Positions 40,461 through 48,108 of a stretch of DNA of 58,469 nucleotides are shown piece by piece; positions within the stretch are counted from its first letter, which is position 1; each line of letters opens with the position of its first letter. Made by a program: the position numbers and the translations under genes. The DNA is from Thermoanaerobaculia bacterium (GTDB taxonomy: Bacteria; Acidobacteriota; Thermoanaerobaculia; Multivoradales; JAGPDF01). The DNA is taken from positions 1 to 58,469 of the forward strand of contig JAGPDF010000024.1 in the NCBI GenBank assembly GCA_018057705.1, read 5' to 3'. The notes under the pieces are model-generated. The model did not search any database. It was not told the origin of the DNA and was given only the letters and a program-made list of their open reading frames with translations.

Positions 40461-41585
40461 CTATCTCTGGATCCGAATCTCCCGACCCCGCCACGAAGCC
40501 GCCTTGCCGCGAAAGCGATCGAGCGTCGCGAGCCCAAGGGTTGCAGCGAGCAAGAGAACATCGAGAGGGAAAAAGGCTCCAGTAAAGGGATTGGTGCCGG
40601 AGCTCTTGCGAGTCGCTGCGGATGCGGCGGTACCTCCCAGCCAGCAGACCGCCAGGGCCGGAACATCGCGCCGCGCCATGGCGGCGACGAGAAGGGCGAG
40701 GGTGGCGAGCGGCAGGGCGATGGCGGCCGCCGCCGCGGCCGGGCGCGCGGCCACGAAGAGGGCGAAGTTCCTTCGCCAGCCGCGAAATGTCGCCCTGGCA
40801 CCGCTGTACATACGGACAGTCAGGGCGTCTCCAGCGCGGCGAAAGCCGACTTTGAATCCTTGGGCGTGCAGTTGGCGCGCCAGCGCCACATCGTCGAGCG
40901 CGTCGCCGGCGATCGCCGCGAAGCCTCCGATCGCCCGCAGGGCTTCGGTCCTGAGCAGGAAGTACTGGCCGTTGGCGATCGGCGTCGGGCCGAGGCCTCT
41001 GGCGTAAGGCCGCCAGTCGCCGAGCATCCGGTCGAGCAGCGCGTAGGCCGCCGGGGTGAGCAGGGACTCGCCGAGGCCGTCCGTCGCTTGCCTACCGGAG
41101 AGCGATAGGGCGTCGAGGCGATGCTCGGCGGCAGCGGCGTGCGCCCGGGCGAGGAGCTCCGGCTGGTGGCGCGTATCGGCGTCGGTGAGCAGGATCCAGG
41201 GGGTGGCGACACCCTCCAGGCCGGTCGAGAGAGCGTTGACCTTGCCGCCCCATCCGGTGGCGAGCGGCCGCGCGCGGAGCGCCGTCAGGCGGGGCTCGCG
41301 GCCGGCCAGTCCGGCAAGGATCTCCGGGGTGCGGTCGGTCGATCCGTCGTCGATGATGCGCAGGGCGGGGGCTCCCTGCTGGGCGAGGAGGGTCGCCGCG
41401 CACTCGGCCAGGTTCGCCTGCTCGTCGCGCACCGGCAGCAGGACGGTCGTCGCGGGGAGCTCGGCGAGGGGCGGAGGGAGCGGAGGGGCTCGCCGCCGGT
41501 CGCGCACCACTCGCAGCGCGAGGACGACCCAGGCCGCCGCGAGCGCCGCGCCGAGGAGCGTGCCCCCGTGGCTCGCGAGGCTCAA
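40461..41585 (-). CDS. Family 2 glycosyltransferase, membrane-anchored
   Basis: 374 aa, TTG start overlapping the SelW stop. N-terminal membrane helix (about 9-27), GT-A catalytic domain with IIDDGSTDRTPEIL, LTDADTRH and DALDDVALARQL, then three C-terminal hydrophobic segments. The layout resembles hopanoid- or carotenoid-associated GT2 proteins (HpnB/CrtQ-like); the acceptor is unknown. Third gene of the methyltransferase-SelW-GT2 operon. Confidence 0.82.
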   Translation of the reverse strand: MSLASHGGTLLGAALAAAWVVLALRVVRDRRRAPPLPPPLAELPATTVLLPVRDEQANLAECAATLLAQQGAPALRIIDDGSTDRTPEILAGLAGREPRLTALRARPLATGWGGKVNALSTGLEGVATPWILLTDADTRHQPELLARAHAAAAEHRLDALSLSGRQATDGLGESLLTPAAYALLDRMLGDWRPYARGLGPTPIANGQYFLLRTEALRAIGGFAAIAGDALDDVALARQLHAQGFKVGFRRAGDALTVRMYSGARATFRGWRRNFALFVAARPAAAAAAIALPLATLALLVAAMARRDVPALAVCWLGGTAASAATRKSSGTNPFTGAFFPLDVLLLAATLGLATLDRFRGKAASWRGREIRIQR

Positions 41586-41821
41586 CCGGCTGGGGGCAGG
41601 CGGGCGGCGAGCAGGTCGGCGACTTCAGCGGTCGAGGGGAAGCGCCCGGCCTCCTTCTTCGAGAACAGCAGCTCGCCGTCGAGGGAAACTTCGAAGACGC
41701 CGCCGCGGCTCTTGATCAGGGTCGGCTGCAGGCCGAACTGCGCTTCGATGTCAGCCGCCAGACCGGCGGCTCGAGGGGCGTAGTTTCAAACCACGCAATA
41801 TTCGATGGTGATCGTGGACAT
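41582..41821 (-). CDS. SelW-like (Rdx family) selenoprotein, in-frame TGA = Sec12
   Basis: 79 aa when TGA at 41786-41788 is read as selenocysteine. The N-terminus MSTITIEYCVV-U-NYAPRA gives the C-x-x-U redox motif (Cys9, Sec12) right after the first beta strand, as in the SelW/SelT/SelH thioredoxin-like family; the remainder (LIKSRGGVFEVSLDGELLFS, FPSTAEV) is the Rdx core. Cys-containing relatives have YCxxC here. A strong SECIS-like hairpin follows. The ATG abuts the methyltransferase stop with no gap and the TGA stop overlaps the GT2 TTG, so the gene is embedded in an operon. SelW proteins are thiol-dependent antioxidants or redox partners; the partner here is unknown. Confidence 0.88.
41753..41788 (-). 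promoter_or_regulatory. bSECIS-like hairpin after Sec TGA of SelW gene
   Basis: TGA, 14 nt, stem AGCCGCC, loop GGTCT, stem GGCGGCT: seven perfect pairs, a 5-nt loop with G at positions 1 and 2, loop starting 21 nt after the TGA. This matches bacterial SECIS geometry closely. Confidence 0.8.
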
Positions 41822-43042
41822 TCAGGCTCCTGGACTCGGAATCGGCCGCTCGGCCGGAGGACGGCGGGCGCAGAGGGCGCCGGAGAAGAATCGCGGGTAG
41901 TGCTCACGGATGCGGGCCAGATCGGGCACTTCTGCGAGCGCCGCGAAACCGGTCGCGGCCAGCGCCTGGCGCCACTCCTCCGGGGTGAGGAAACCGTGCG
42001 AGCTGCGCACGTCCCGGTCGAGCTTCACCTGGGTGAAGCTCGCGAGCTGCTCGAAGATCAGCTCGATCGGAATCGTCTGCCGCGGGAAGAGTCGCTGGCA
42101 CTCGCCGGCGACGAGCCAGCCGCCCGGGACGAGCAGCGAGCGCAACCAGGCGAGGCTGGCGCCCAGGTCCTGGGCGATGTGCAGGACGTTGACCGCGAAG
42201 ACGAGGTCGAAGCCCGCTTGCGGAAGACCCTGGGCGGAGGGGTCCTGATCGATGTCGTAGGCCTGGTCGACGAGCGCGAGCCCCGGATAGCGGGCGGCCA
42301 GGGCACGGCTCGCGCGCCGCCGCAGCATCGGGTTCGGCTCGGTCAGCCGGTACTCGGCGACCTCGCCGATGCGGCCGCGCTCCCGGAGCTCGTCGAGCAG
42401 AGCCTCGGCGGCGCTGCCGGCACCGGCACCGATCTCGAGAATCCGGACCGGACCGCCCGCAGGCAGGCGATTCGCGGCAGCGATCGCCGCCAGCCTGTTG
42501 TTCAGGGCGTAGATCGGATTGGCGTTGTGGAAGTACTGGGTCCACAGCTGCATGCTGGCGCCGGTGAAGAGAGCCTGCTCGCCGGTCAGGGCACCTGCCA
42601 GGACTCGGGGAAAAGCCTCGCCTGCGGTGTCGAGGATCGCCAGCGTCGGCGCGATGGCCGGGTCGATGGCGAGCCCAAGGGCGCGCAGCTCGCCGAGCTC
42701 GGGGGTGGGCAGGGGCCGCCGCAGCCGGTAGGCCGGGCCGGGCTCTTCCGGGGAGCGTTCGAGGTGGCCGGCTTCGGCGAGACGGGCGAGCAGCCAGTCG
42801 AGCGCAGGGCTCTCGTCCTCCGGGTAGCTGCGGGAGCGGAGGATCGCCTGCGCCGTCGTCCCTTGTGCGAGGTCCGGCTCGAGCTCGAGCCGCTGCGCGA
42901 TGGCGATGGCCAGGTCGGAGACGTAGCGTTCGACGAGCTCGCAGGCCTGGTAGAGCCGCTCGGAGAAGAGCTCGCGTGGCACCTCGCCGAGCAGGTCGTC
43001 CACCGCGGGGTTGCGCGGCGGGGGGAGGAAGGGCACGAGCAC
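41822..43042 (-). CDS. Class I SAM-dependent methyltransferase (PKS-MT-like)
   Basis: 406 aa from GTG 43042; ATG 43051 (409 aa) is the other choice but overlaps the TAGAAT box itself, whereas GTG 43042 lies 7 nt after it. Residues about 40-115 form a helical/winged-helix-like N-domain; the SAM domain has VRILEIGAGAGSAAEALL, VAEYRLTEPNP, FDLVFAVNVLHIAQD. The GASMQLWTQYFHNANPIYALNN segment resembles methyltransferase domains of polyketide synthases. Substrate unknown. First gene of the operon with SelW and GT2, joined without intergenic space. Confidence 0.82.
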   Translation of the reverse strand: MLVPFLPPPRNPAVDDLLGEVPRELFSERLYQACELVERYVSDLAIAIAQRLELEPDLAQGTTAQAILRSRSYPEDESPALDWLLARLAEAGHLERSPEEPGPAYRLRRPLPTPELGELRALGLAIDPAIAPTLAILDTAGEAFPRVLAGALTGEQALFTGASMQLWTQYFHNANPIYALNNRLAAIAAANRLPAGGPVRILEIGAGAGSAAEALLDELRERGRIGEVAEYRLTEPNPMLRRRASRALAARYPGLALVDQAYDIDQDPSAQGLPQAGFDLVFAVNVLHIAQDLGASLAWLRSLLVPGGWLVAGECQRLFPRQTIPIELIFEQLASFTQVKLDRDVRSSHGFLTPEEWRQALAATGFAALAEVPDLARIREHYPRFFSGALCARRPPAERPIPSPGA

Positions 43043-43049
43043 GCGCAGC

Positions 43050-43055
43050 ATTCTA
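43050..43055 (-). promoter_or_regulatory. Putative leaderless -10 box TAGAAT
   Basis: TAGAAT, 7 nt before GTG 43042; drives the methyltransferase-SelW-GT2 operon. Confidence 0.45.
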
Positions 43056-43103
43056 TCGCGCGGATTCCGGGTCCGGGCCCTTCCCACGGCGCCGCAGTGG
43101 GGT

Positions 43104-43184
43104 GGCGCTCCGGCACTCGGGATCCAAAGCGGGCTCCTGTTTGAGGCGTGGTCGCCCACTTTGGATCCCGAGCGCCGGAGCGCC
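43104..43184. repeat. 81-bp imperfect palindrome
   Basis: Arms 43104-43135 and 43153-43184 pair at 29 of 32 positions around a 17-nt loop, each containing CTCGGGATCCAAAG or its complement. It sits between the divergent methyltransferase and folE genes. Could be a dispersed element or a long hairpin. Confidence 0.85.
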
Positions 43185-43233
43185 CCTGGGGAACGGGAGC
43201 TGCGCCGAATCGATTCGGGCCGGCGCGCTGGGT

Positions 43234-43239
43234 TAGGAT
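43234..43239 (+). promoter_or_regulatory. Putative leaderless -10 box TAGGAT
   Basis: TAGGAT, 7 nt before the folE ATG (43247). Confidence 0.4.
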
Positions 43240-43246
43240 CCCGGGG

Positions 43247-43858
43247 ATGAGCGAGAAGAAGCCGCAAGAGAGTGCCGCCGCGACCGCGGACCTCGCCGAG
43301 GATGCCCGGGTCGGGCGCATTGCACACCATGTGCGCGGGATGTTGGCCGAGCTCGGTCTCGATCTCACGGACCACAATCTGCGCGACACCGACCGCCGCG
43401 TCGCCAAGATGTATCTCGAGATGTTCCGCGGGCTCGAGGAGGGCGCCGAACCCAAGGTCACGACCTTCCCCAACGACGAGCATTACAGCGCGATGGTCAT
43501 GGAGAAGCAGATCCCGTTCTACTCCATGTGCGCCCATCACCTCGTGCCGTTCTACGGTCACGCCCATCTAGCCTACATCCCGAACGACACCATCCTCGGG
43601 CTCTCGAAGTTCGCCCGGATTCTCGAGTTCTACGCCAAGCGGCCGCAGCTTCAGGAGCGGCTGACCGAGCAGGTGGCCAACTACCTCGAGACCCGACTGA
43701 AGCCGCAGGGCGTCATGGTCGTCATCGAGGCCCGGCATCTCTGCGTCGAGATGCGCGGCGTCAAGAAGCCGGGAGCGATGACTGTGACCTCGGCGATCCG
43801 CGGCACGTTCTACCAGAAGCCGGTCCGGGAGGAGTTCCTCGACCTGCTTCGGCACTGA
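43247..43858 (+). CDS. folE: GTP cyclohydrolase I
   Basis: 203 aa. Converts GTP to 7,8-dihydroneopterin triphosphate, the first step of folate/pterin synthesis. Zinc ligands in FYSMCAHHLVPF and IEARHLCVEMRG, catalytic His in CAHH. The ATG at 43247 is supported by TAGGAT 7 nt upstream; the longer frame runs into the palindrome. It probably supplies the PTPS-III-like enzyme at 39921. Confidence 0.96.
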   Translation: MSEKKPQESAAATADLAEDARVGRIAHHVRGMLAELGLDLTDHNLRDTDRRVAKMYLEMFRGLEEGAEPKVTTFPNDEHYSAMVMEKQIPFYSMCAHHLVPFYGHAHLAYIPNDTILGLSKFARILEFYAKRPQLQERLTEQVANYLETRLKPQGVMVVIEARHLCVEMRGVKKPGAMTVTSAIRGTFYQKPVREEFLDLLRH

Positions 43859-43941
43859 CCCGCGCTCACCGGCTGCCGGAGAGCGATCATCGGGCGCGAC
43901 GTCGCCACCGTACCAGGACCGACTGAGGCCAGGAGACGAAC

Positions 43942-45015
43942 ATGAGCCAGGTACGCGCCCGCTTCGCCGGTAGCGGAATCGCCGTTCCGCCGCGGGTCGT
44001 CGACAACACGACCCTGTCGCGGGTCATGGAGACCAACGACGACTGGATCCGGGAGCGCAGCGGGGTCGTCGAGCGGCGCTACGTCGAGTCGGGCGTCGCC
44101 TCGTCCGACCTCGGGGCCGAGGCCGCGCGGGCGGCGCTCGCCGACGCGGGGATGGCGGCGGACGAAGTCGACTACATCGTCTGCGCCACGATGACCCCGG
44201 ACCACTTCTTCCCCGGCTGCGGAACGCTCCTGCAGCAGAAGCTGGGCATCCGGCCGATCCCGGCGCTCGACATCCGCCAACAGTGCGCCGGCTTCGCCTA
44301 TGGCCTGCAGATGGTGGACGCCCTCATCCGCTCGGGGATCGCCAGGAACGTCCTGCTCGTCGGCACCGATGTGCATACTTCCCTCATGCCGTTCTCCGAC
44401 CACACCTGGGCGGTCCTCGACGGTCGCGCAGAGGGGCCGCTCGCCGCCGAGGATCTAGCCTGGAACTCGCGTTTCCGGCATCTGCTCGTGCTCTTCGGGG
44501 ACGGCGCCGGCGCGATGGTCTTCCGGGCGTCGGAGGAGGACGACGGCCGCGGAATTCTCGGCGCGCGGCTCTTCGGCGACGGCAACCACCAGGACATCCT
44601 GACAGTGCCCGGTCTGGGCTCTTCCCGGCGGCCGTTCGTCACCGCCGAGCAGATCGCCGCCGGCGAGACCGTCCCGGTGATGGACGGCCGGAAGGTCTTC
44701 AAGCTCGCCGTGACACTCATGCCGCAGGCTGCGACCGGCCTCCTCGCGGAGCATGGCTTCACGATCGCCGACCTCGACCTGCTGGTGATGCACCAGGCCA
44801 ATCTGCGCATCAACGAAGCGGCCCAGAAAGCGCTCGGTCTGCCCGACGCGAAGGTGCACAACAACATTCAGAAATACGGCAACACCACCTCGGCGACGTT
44901 GCCGCTGTGCTTCCACGAGGCGCGCATGGCGGGCAAGGCCCCCGAGGGCGCGCTGGTCGGATTCGCCGCCCTCGGCGCCGGGCTGCATTGGGGCGCCGTG
45001 CTGCTGCGCGTCTGA
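43942..45015 (+). CDS. fabH: Beta-ketoacyl-ACP synthase III-like
   Basis: 357 aa. Catalytic triad Cys115 (DIRQQCAGFAYG), His284 (MHQANLRI) and Asn314 (KYGNTTSATLPL). FabH starts fatty acid elongation by condensing acyl-CoA with malonyl-ACP. There is an inserted region (about 148-180, SLMPFSDHTWAVLDGRAEGP) relative to E. coli FabH, as in FabH-like enzymes with other primers, so a specialised KAS III is possible. GGAGA precedes the ATG. Convergent with the TPR gene. Confidence 0.9.
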   Translation: MSQVRARFAGSGIAVPPRVVDNTTLSRVMETNDDWIRERSGVVERRYVESGVASSDLGAEAARAALADAGMAADEVDYIVCATMTPDHFFPGCGTLLQQKLGIRPIPALDIRQQCAGFAYGLQMVDALIRSGIARNVLLVGTDVHTSLMPFSDHTWAVLDGRAEGPLAAEDLAWNSRFRHLLVLFGDGAGAMVFRASEEDDGRGILGARLFGDGNHQDILTVPGLGSSRRPFVTAEQIAAGETVPVMDGRKVFKLAVTLMPQAATGLLAEHGFTIADLDLLVMHQANLRINEAAQKALGLPDAKVHNNIQKYGNTTSATLPLCFHEARMAGKAPEGALVGFAALGAGLHWGAVLLRV

Positions 45016-45023
45016 GAGCCCCG

Positions 45024-46055
45024 TCAGGGCCTGCCGAGGCCGCTGCGCCCGAGCTTGAGGAGCTCGCGCTCGATGCTCTCGTAGAGCTCCCGGCTCCGGC
45101 GGTCCCACGCCTCGGCGGAGAATTTCCCGGGCGCAGCCGAGAGCTCGACCGCGGTCTCCTGGTCGGAGCGCCGCGCGATCTTGATCCGCACGTCGCTCCA
45201 CAGCAGGGCCCAGTCGTCGGTCACTTCGACCTTCGGATCCATCGGCGTACCGGCGATCTGCAGGGCATTCAACACCGCCACCAGCAGGGGGCTGTCGGCG
45301 CCCTTGTAGGGGCTGCGGTACATGCGGCTCGCCGAGGCGCTGCCGGCGGGCGGTACGAAGGTGTCGCTGGTGAGCAGAACCTGGAACGGCCGGGTCGAGG
45401 CGAGCTCGGCGAAGTTGGCGTCGCTCCTCGCGCGCACCCGCGAGCGCTCGTCGAGCTCGATCGCGCGCCCGAGGTTCTGCGCGGCGAAGGCCGAGTAGCC
45501 GGCGAGGGCGAAGTTCGTGGCGACCAGATAGTAGGCGTCGGCGGAACGCGCGTTGGCGACGAGGTGGCGTTCGAACTCGCGGCTCGCGGGTTCGAGCTTG
45601 CCCTGGAGCAGATAGACCGCGCCGAGATTGATGGCGTTGTCACTCGCCCCGGGGTCGAGTCTTTCGGCCTGGGTGAGCGCGGCGATGGCGTCGTCGTAGC
45701 GCTTGTCCGCGATCGCCAGACCAGCGCGGTTCAGCCAGCCCTGGCGAAGCGTCGGATCGAGCTCGAGCGCCCGGTCGAGGTCTTCGCGGCAGAGGTCGAG
45801 CTCGCCGCCGATACATCGCGCCGTCGAGCGCAGCAGGAGCGCCGCGGCGTTCTTCGGCTCGCGCTTGAGGAGCGGGGCAAGAAGGGCGAGCGCGCGCTCG
45901 CTGTCGCCGGCATCGAGCGCCAGCTGGGCGGCAGAGAGCGGGTCGCCGGCGGACGGCGCTCCGGCGACGGCCTGGCTGGCGAAGACCGGGCTGCCGAACG
46001 GCGCGAAGGCCAGCCCGGCGGCACATAGGAGGGGGAGAAGGCGGCGGAAGACCAT
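45024..46055 (-). CDS. Secreted TPR-repeat protein
   Basis: 343 aa. Signal peptide 1-27 (PVFASQ). About four to five TPR helices pairs from 40 to 205 (ALLLRSTARCIGGELDLCRE, GWLNRAGLAIADKRYDDAIA). The C-terminal 130 residues are beta-rich and unassigned. TPRs scaffold protein complexes in the periplasm. TAGATT 6 nt before the ATG suggests leaderless initiation. Divergent from the ClpX-like gene across 60 bp. Confidence 0.78.
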   Translation of the reverse strand: MVFRRLLPLLCAAGLAFAPFGSPVFASQAVAGAPSAGDPLSAAQLALDAGDSERALALLAPLLKREPKNAAALLLRSTARCIGGELDLCREDLDRALELDPTLRQGWLNRAGLAIADKRYDDAIAALTQAERLDPGASDNAINLGAVYLLQGKLEPASREFERHLVANARSADAYYLVATNFALAGYSAFAAQNLGRAIELDERSRVRARSDANFAELASTRPFQVLLTSDTFVPPAGSASASRMYRSPYKGADSPLLVAVLNALQIAGTPMDPKVEVTDDWALLWSDVRIKIARRSDQETAVELSAAPGKFSAEAWDRRSRELYESIERELLKLGRSGLGRP

Positions 46056-46061
46056 TCCTGG

Positions 46062-46067
46062 AATCTA
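46062..46067 (-). promoter_or_regulatory. Putative leaderless -10 box TAGATT
   Basis: TAGATT, 6 nt before the TPR protein ATG (46055). Confidence 0.45.
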
Positions 46068-46103
46068 TCCGACCGCGCCGGCGCCGCCAATGCGGGACGC
46101 CAT

Positions 46104-46109
46104 TAGAAT
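46104..46109 (+). promoter_or_regulatory. Putative leaderless -10 box TAGAAT
   Basis: TAGAAT, 6 nt before the ClpX-like ATG (46116). Together with 46062-46067 it makes a compact divergent promoter pair in a 60-bp gap. Confidence 0.5.
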
Positions 46110-46115
46110 GGAGAA

Positions 46116-47192
46116 ATGAGCCCTGCACTCCCAGCCCCGCCACCGAACGAGATCGCCGCCGCCTTGGGCAAGCGCGTCATCGGGCAGTCCGGCGCGGTGA
46201 AGGAGATGGCGATCGCCCTCTCGAAGAAGCTCGCCGGCCTCGGCGTCGGCAATATCCTCATGATCGGCTCGTCGGGGACCGGCAAGACGACCCTGATGCG
46301 CGCGGTGGAGAAGTTCCTCGCCGCCGACCCGGCGCTCGCTTCGCGCTCGGCCGTGGTTCGCATTCACGCCAACGTCCTCGGCGAGGAGGCGCAGGCCGGC
46401 CGGCCTGGCGAGGCGGTGATGCGCCGCCTGCTGGAGCGCGCCCGCGAGCAGCTGGGCGACGGTGCGGGCACCGCGGCGATCGTCTCCCGCGCCGCTCAAG
46501 GCCTCGTCTTCGTCGACGAGGTGGACAAGATCCGCAGCCACGTCGGGGGGACGGTGAACGTTGCCGGCATCCGCGCCCAGGAAGCCCTCCTCACCCTGAT
46601 CGAGAACGAGGCCGTGCCGGTGGTGCTGCCCGAGTGGCTGGGCGGCGGCGCGACGACGGTCGACTCGTCGGGGCTGCTGTTCGTCTGCGCCGGCGCCTTC
46701 GAGGGGCTCTACGACGCGGTCTACGACCGGGTCACGATCGGCGCCGACAAGGGCGCGCTGCAGCCGGTGACGGTCGTCGAGGGCGGCAAGGTGCGCGAGG
46801 AGCTCCGTTTCGAGCTCCGCGACTGGCTCCGGAACGAGGACCTCTTCGACTACGGCATGAGCCCGCAGTTCCTGTCGCGCTTCGACGCCGTGGTGATGCT
46901 CGAGGATCTGGGCGAGGACGAGCTCCTGAAGATCTTCCTCGAGGGCCCGGACTCGGGCTTCATCCAGACCCGAGCCTTCTTCGAGAGCCGCGGCGTCAAG
47001 CTCGCCATCTCCCCCAACGCCGCCCGCGCCATCGCCCAGGCGGCGCGAAGGCAGCCCCGCCTCGGCGCCCGGGCGCTCAAGGAGGTCTTCCGCCGCGTCA
47101 TCCGCGACTTCGAGTTCGCCCCCGAAAAACACGCCGGCGGCGGCGTCCTCCTCATCGACCAGCCCCAGGTCGCCGCCGCGCTCGGAGAGTGA
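46116..47192 (+). CDS. ClpX/HslU-type AAA+ ATPase lacking the zinc-binding domain
   Basis: 358 aa. Walker A GSSGTGKTT, Walker B GLVFVDEVDKI, sensor-2-like LGARALKEVFRRVIRD, and a C-terminal small domain like ClpX (GMSPQFLSRFDAVVMLEDLGE). The N-terminal C4 zinc domain of ClpX is missing, and the ClpP-docking IGF-type loop could not be found, so it is probably not a ClpXP unfoldase but a stand-alone remodeller. Monocistronic. Confidence 0.82.
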   Translation: MSPALPAPPPNEIAAALGKRVIGQSGAVKEMAIALSKKLAGLGVGNILMIGSSGTGKTTLMRAVEKFLAADPALASRSAVVRIHANVLGEEAQAGRPGEAVMRRLLERAREQLGDGAGTAAIVSRAAQGLVFVDEVDKIRSHVGGTVNVAGIRAQEALLTLIENEAVPVVLPEWLGGGATTVDSSGLLFVCAGAFEGLYDAVYDRVTIGADKGALQPVTVVEGGKVREELRFELRDWLRNEDLFDYGMSPQFLSRFDAVVMLEDLGEDELLKIFLEGPDSGFIQTRAFFESRGVKLAISPNAARAIAQAARRQPRLGARALKEVFRRVIRDFEFAPEKHAGGGVLLIDQPQVAAALGE

Positions 47193-47222
47193 TCTCCGCG
47201 TAGCTCGGCCGCCGCGCTTCAA

Positions 47223-47519
47223 TCAGGGTGCGTCGGGAGTGTCGCCTCGCCAGAGCGCGGCGAGATCCCGCGCGCCATGCACGATGGCGAGGACTTCGAC
47301 GCGGTTCTGCAGAATTCGATAGACGAGCCGGTAGCTGCCGACGAAGACCTCCCGGATCGCGGCGTCGCGCAGCTCCGGGACGATTCAGCCGCGTTCGGCG
47401 AAGCGGTCGAGCGAACGAGCGGTATCGCGGGCTTGCGCGAGGAGGGTGGCGGCGTAGTTCGGTGAGTCTTGCGCGATGTAGTCAGCGGCCTGCTCGAGAT
47501 CGGACCATCCGCGATGCGT
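47223..47519 (-). pseudogene. Degenerate RelE/ParE-type toxin gene
   Basis: The frame reads WSDLEQAADYIAQDSPNYAA, ARSLDRFAERG-stop-IVPELRD, REVFVGSYRLVYRIL, IVHGARDL, matching the ParE/RelE fold throughout. Two or three lesions are visible: no usable start (a TAG lies just before ACG CAT; the expected MRRIAWSD-like start looks disrupted by ATG to ATT and a 2-bp insertion), and a TGA at 47385-47387 where homologues have the Arg of GRxVPE, explained by CGA to TGA. Its antitoxin (47525) is intact upstream. Confidence 0.8.
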
Positions 47520-47524
47520 CTAAT

Positions 47525-47716
47525 CTACCGATCGGGCCACTTGGCGATCCGGCGCTCGACTTCCTCCTGGCTCAAGAGGCGACCTTCTTCGGCGTCGCGC
47601 AAACCCGCTTCGATCTTCTGCACGACGTAGAGGTGGTATTGGATCTGCTCGAGCGAAGCGTCGTCGGGAAGGGCGTCGAGGATTCTCTGCGCTTCCTGCT
47701 TGGCGGTGGCGTTCAT
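47525..47716 (-). CDS. Antitoxin-like protein paired with decayed ParE
   Basis: 63 aa, helical: AKQEAQRILDALPDDASLEQ, then LSQEEVERRIAKWPDR. The size and position directly upstream of a ParE-family toxin identify it as the antitoxin of that module, with an N-terminal dimer/DNA-binding part and a C-terminal toxin-binding helix. TAGAAT lies 9 nt before the ATG at 47716. With the toxin dead it may persist only as a regulator. Confidence 0.72.
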   Translation of the reverse strand: MNATAKQEAQRILDALPDDASLEQIQYHLYVVQKIEAGLRDAEEGRLLSQEEVERRIAKWPDR

Positions 47717-47725
47717 GACGGGTCG

Positions 47726-47731
47726 ATTCTA
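47726..47731 (-). promoter_or_regulatory. Putative -10 box TAGAAT
   Basis: TAGAAT, 9 nt before the antitoxin ATG (47716). Confidence 0.4.
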
Positions 47732-48061
47732 CCGCCGCAGGACCTCGGCGGCGAAGATCTCCGCCAGGGCGGTCGCGTTCTGGGTGAGGCCTTCGAGGTT
47801 CTCCTGCCCCTTGTTCATTATCACCGAGATCACCAGGCCGAACTCGGGCAGGGCGGCGAAGTAGGAGGTGCTGCCGACGGCCGTGCCGTGGTGGCTGAGT
47901 ATCGAGGTCGTCGGGCTCTCCTTGAAGAGCTTCTCTCTGCTCCAGACGAGAACGGGCTCGAAGAGACGAAAGCCCAGCCAGGCGAGGCCGATCGGAATCG
48001 CCCAGAAGAGTATGCGTCGAGGGGAGCTGCGCTTGCGGGTGACGGGCTTCGGGCTGCTCAT
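47729..48061 (-). pseudogene. Beta-lactamase-family remnant with large internal deletion
   Basis: 110 aa from ATG 48061. The N-terminal basic stretch and membrane helix (RRILFWAIPIGLAWLGFRL) look like the start of a serine hydrolase. The C-terminal part (SHHGTAVGSTSYFAALPEFG then LVISVIMNKGQENLEG) is the last portion of the class C beta-lactamase/esterase fold. The central 200-plus residues with the SxxK active site are missing. It may instead be a small real membrane protein. Confidence 0.5.
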
Positions 48062-48108
48062 CGAGGATTCCCCGGGGAGTACGCGTGGAAGGGTGGAGAG
48101 GTGGAGGG

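Noticed and set aside
47385-47387. TGA in the ParE frame as a third selenocysteine codon
   Set aside because: A 7-bp hairpin (TCCCGGA/TCCGGGA) follows, but the position is the conserved Arg in GRxVPE, not a Cys, the loop is 17 nt long and too close to the TGA, and the start codon is also lost. A CGA to TGA nonsense mutation is the simpler reading.
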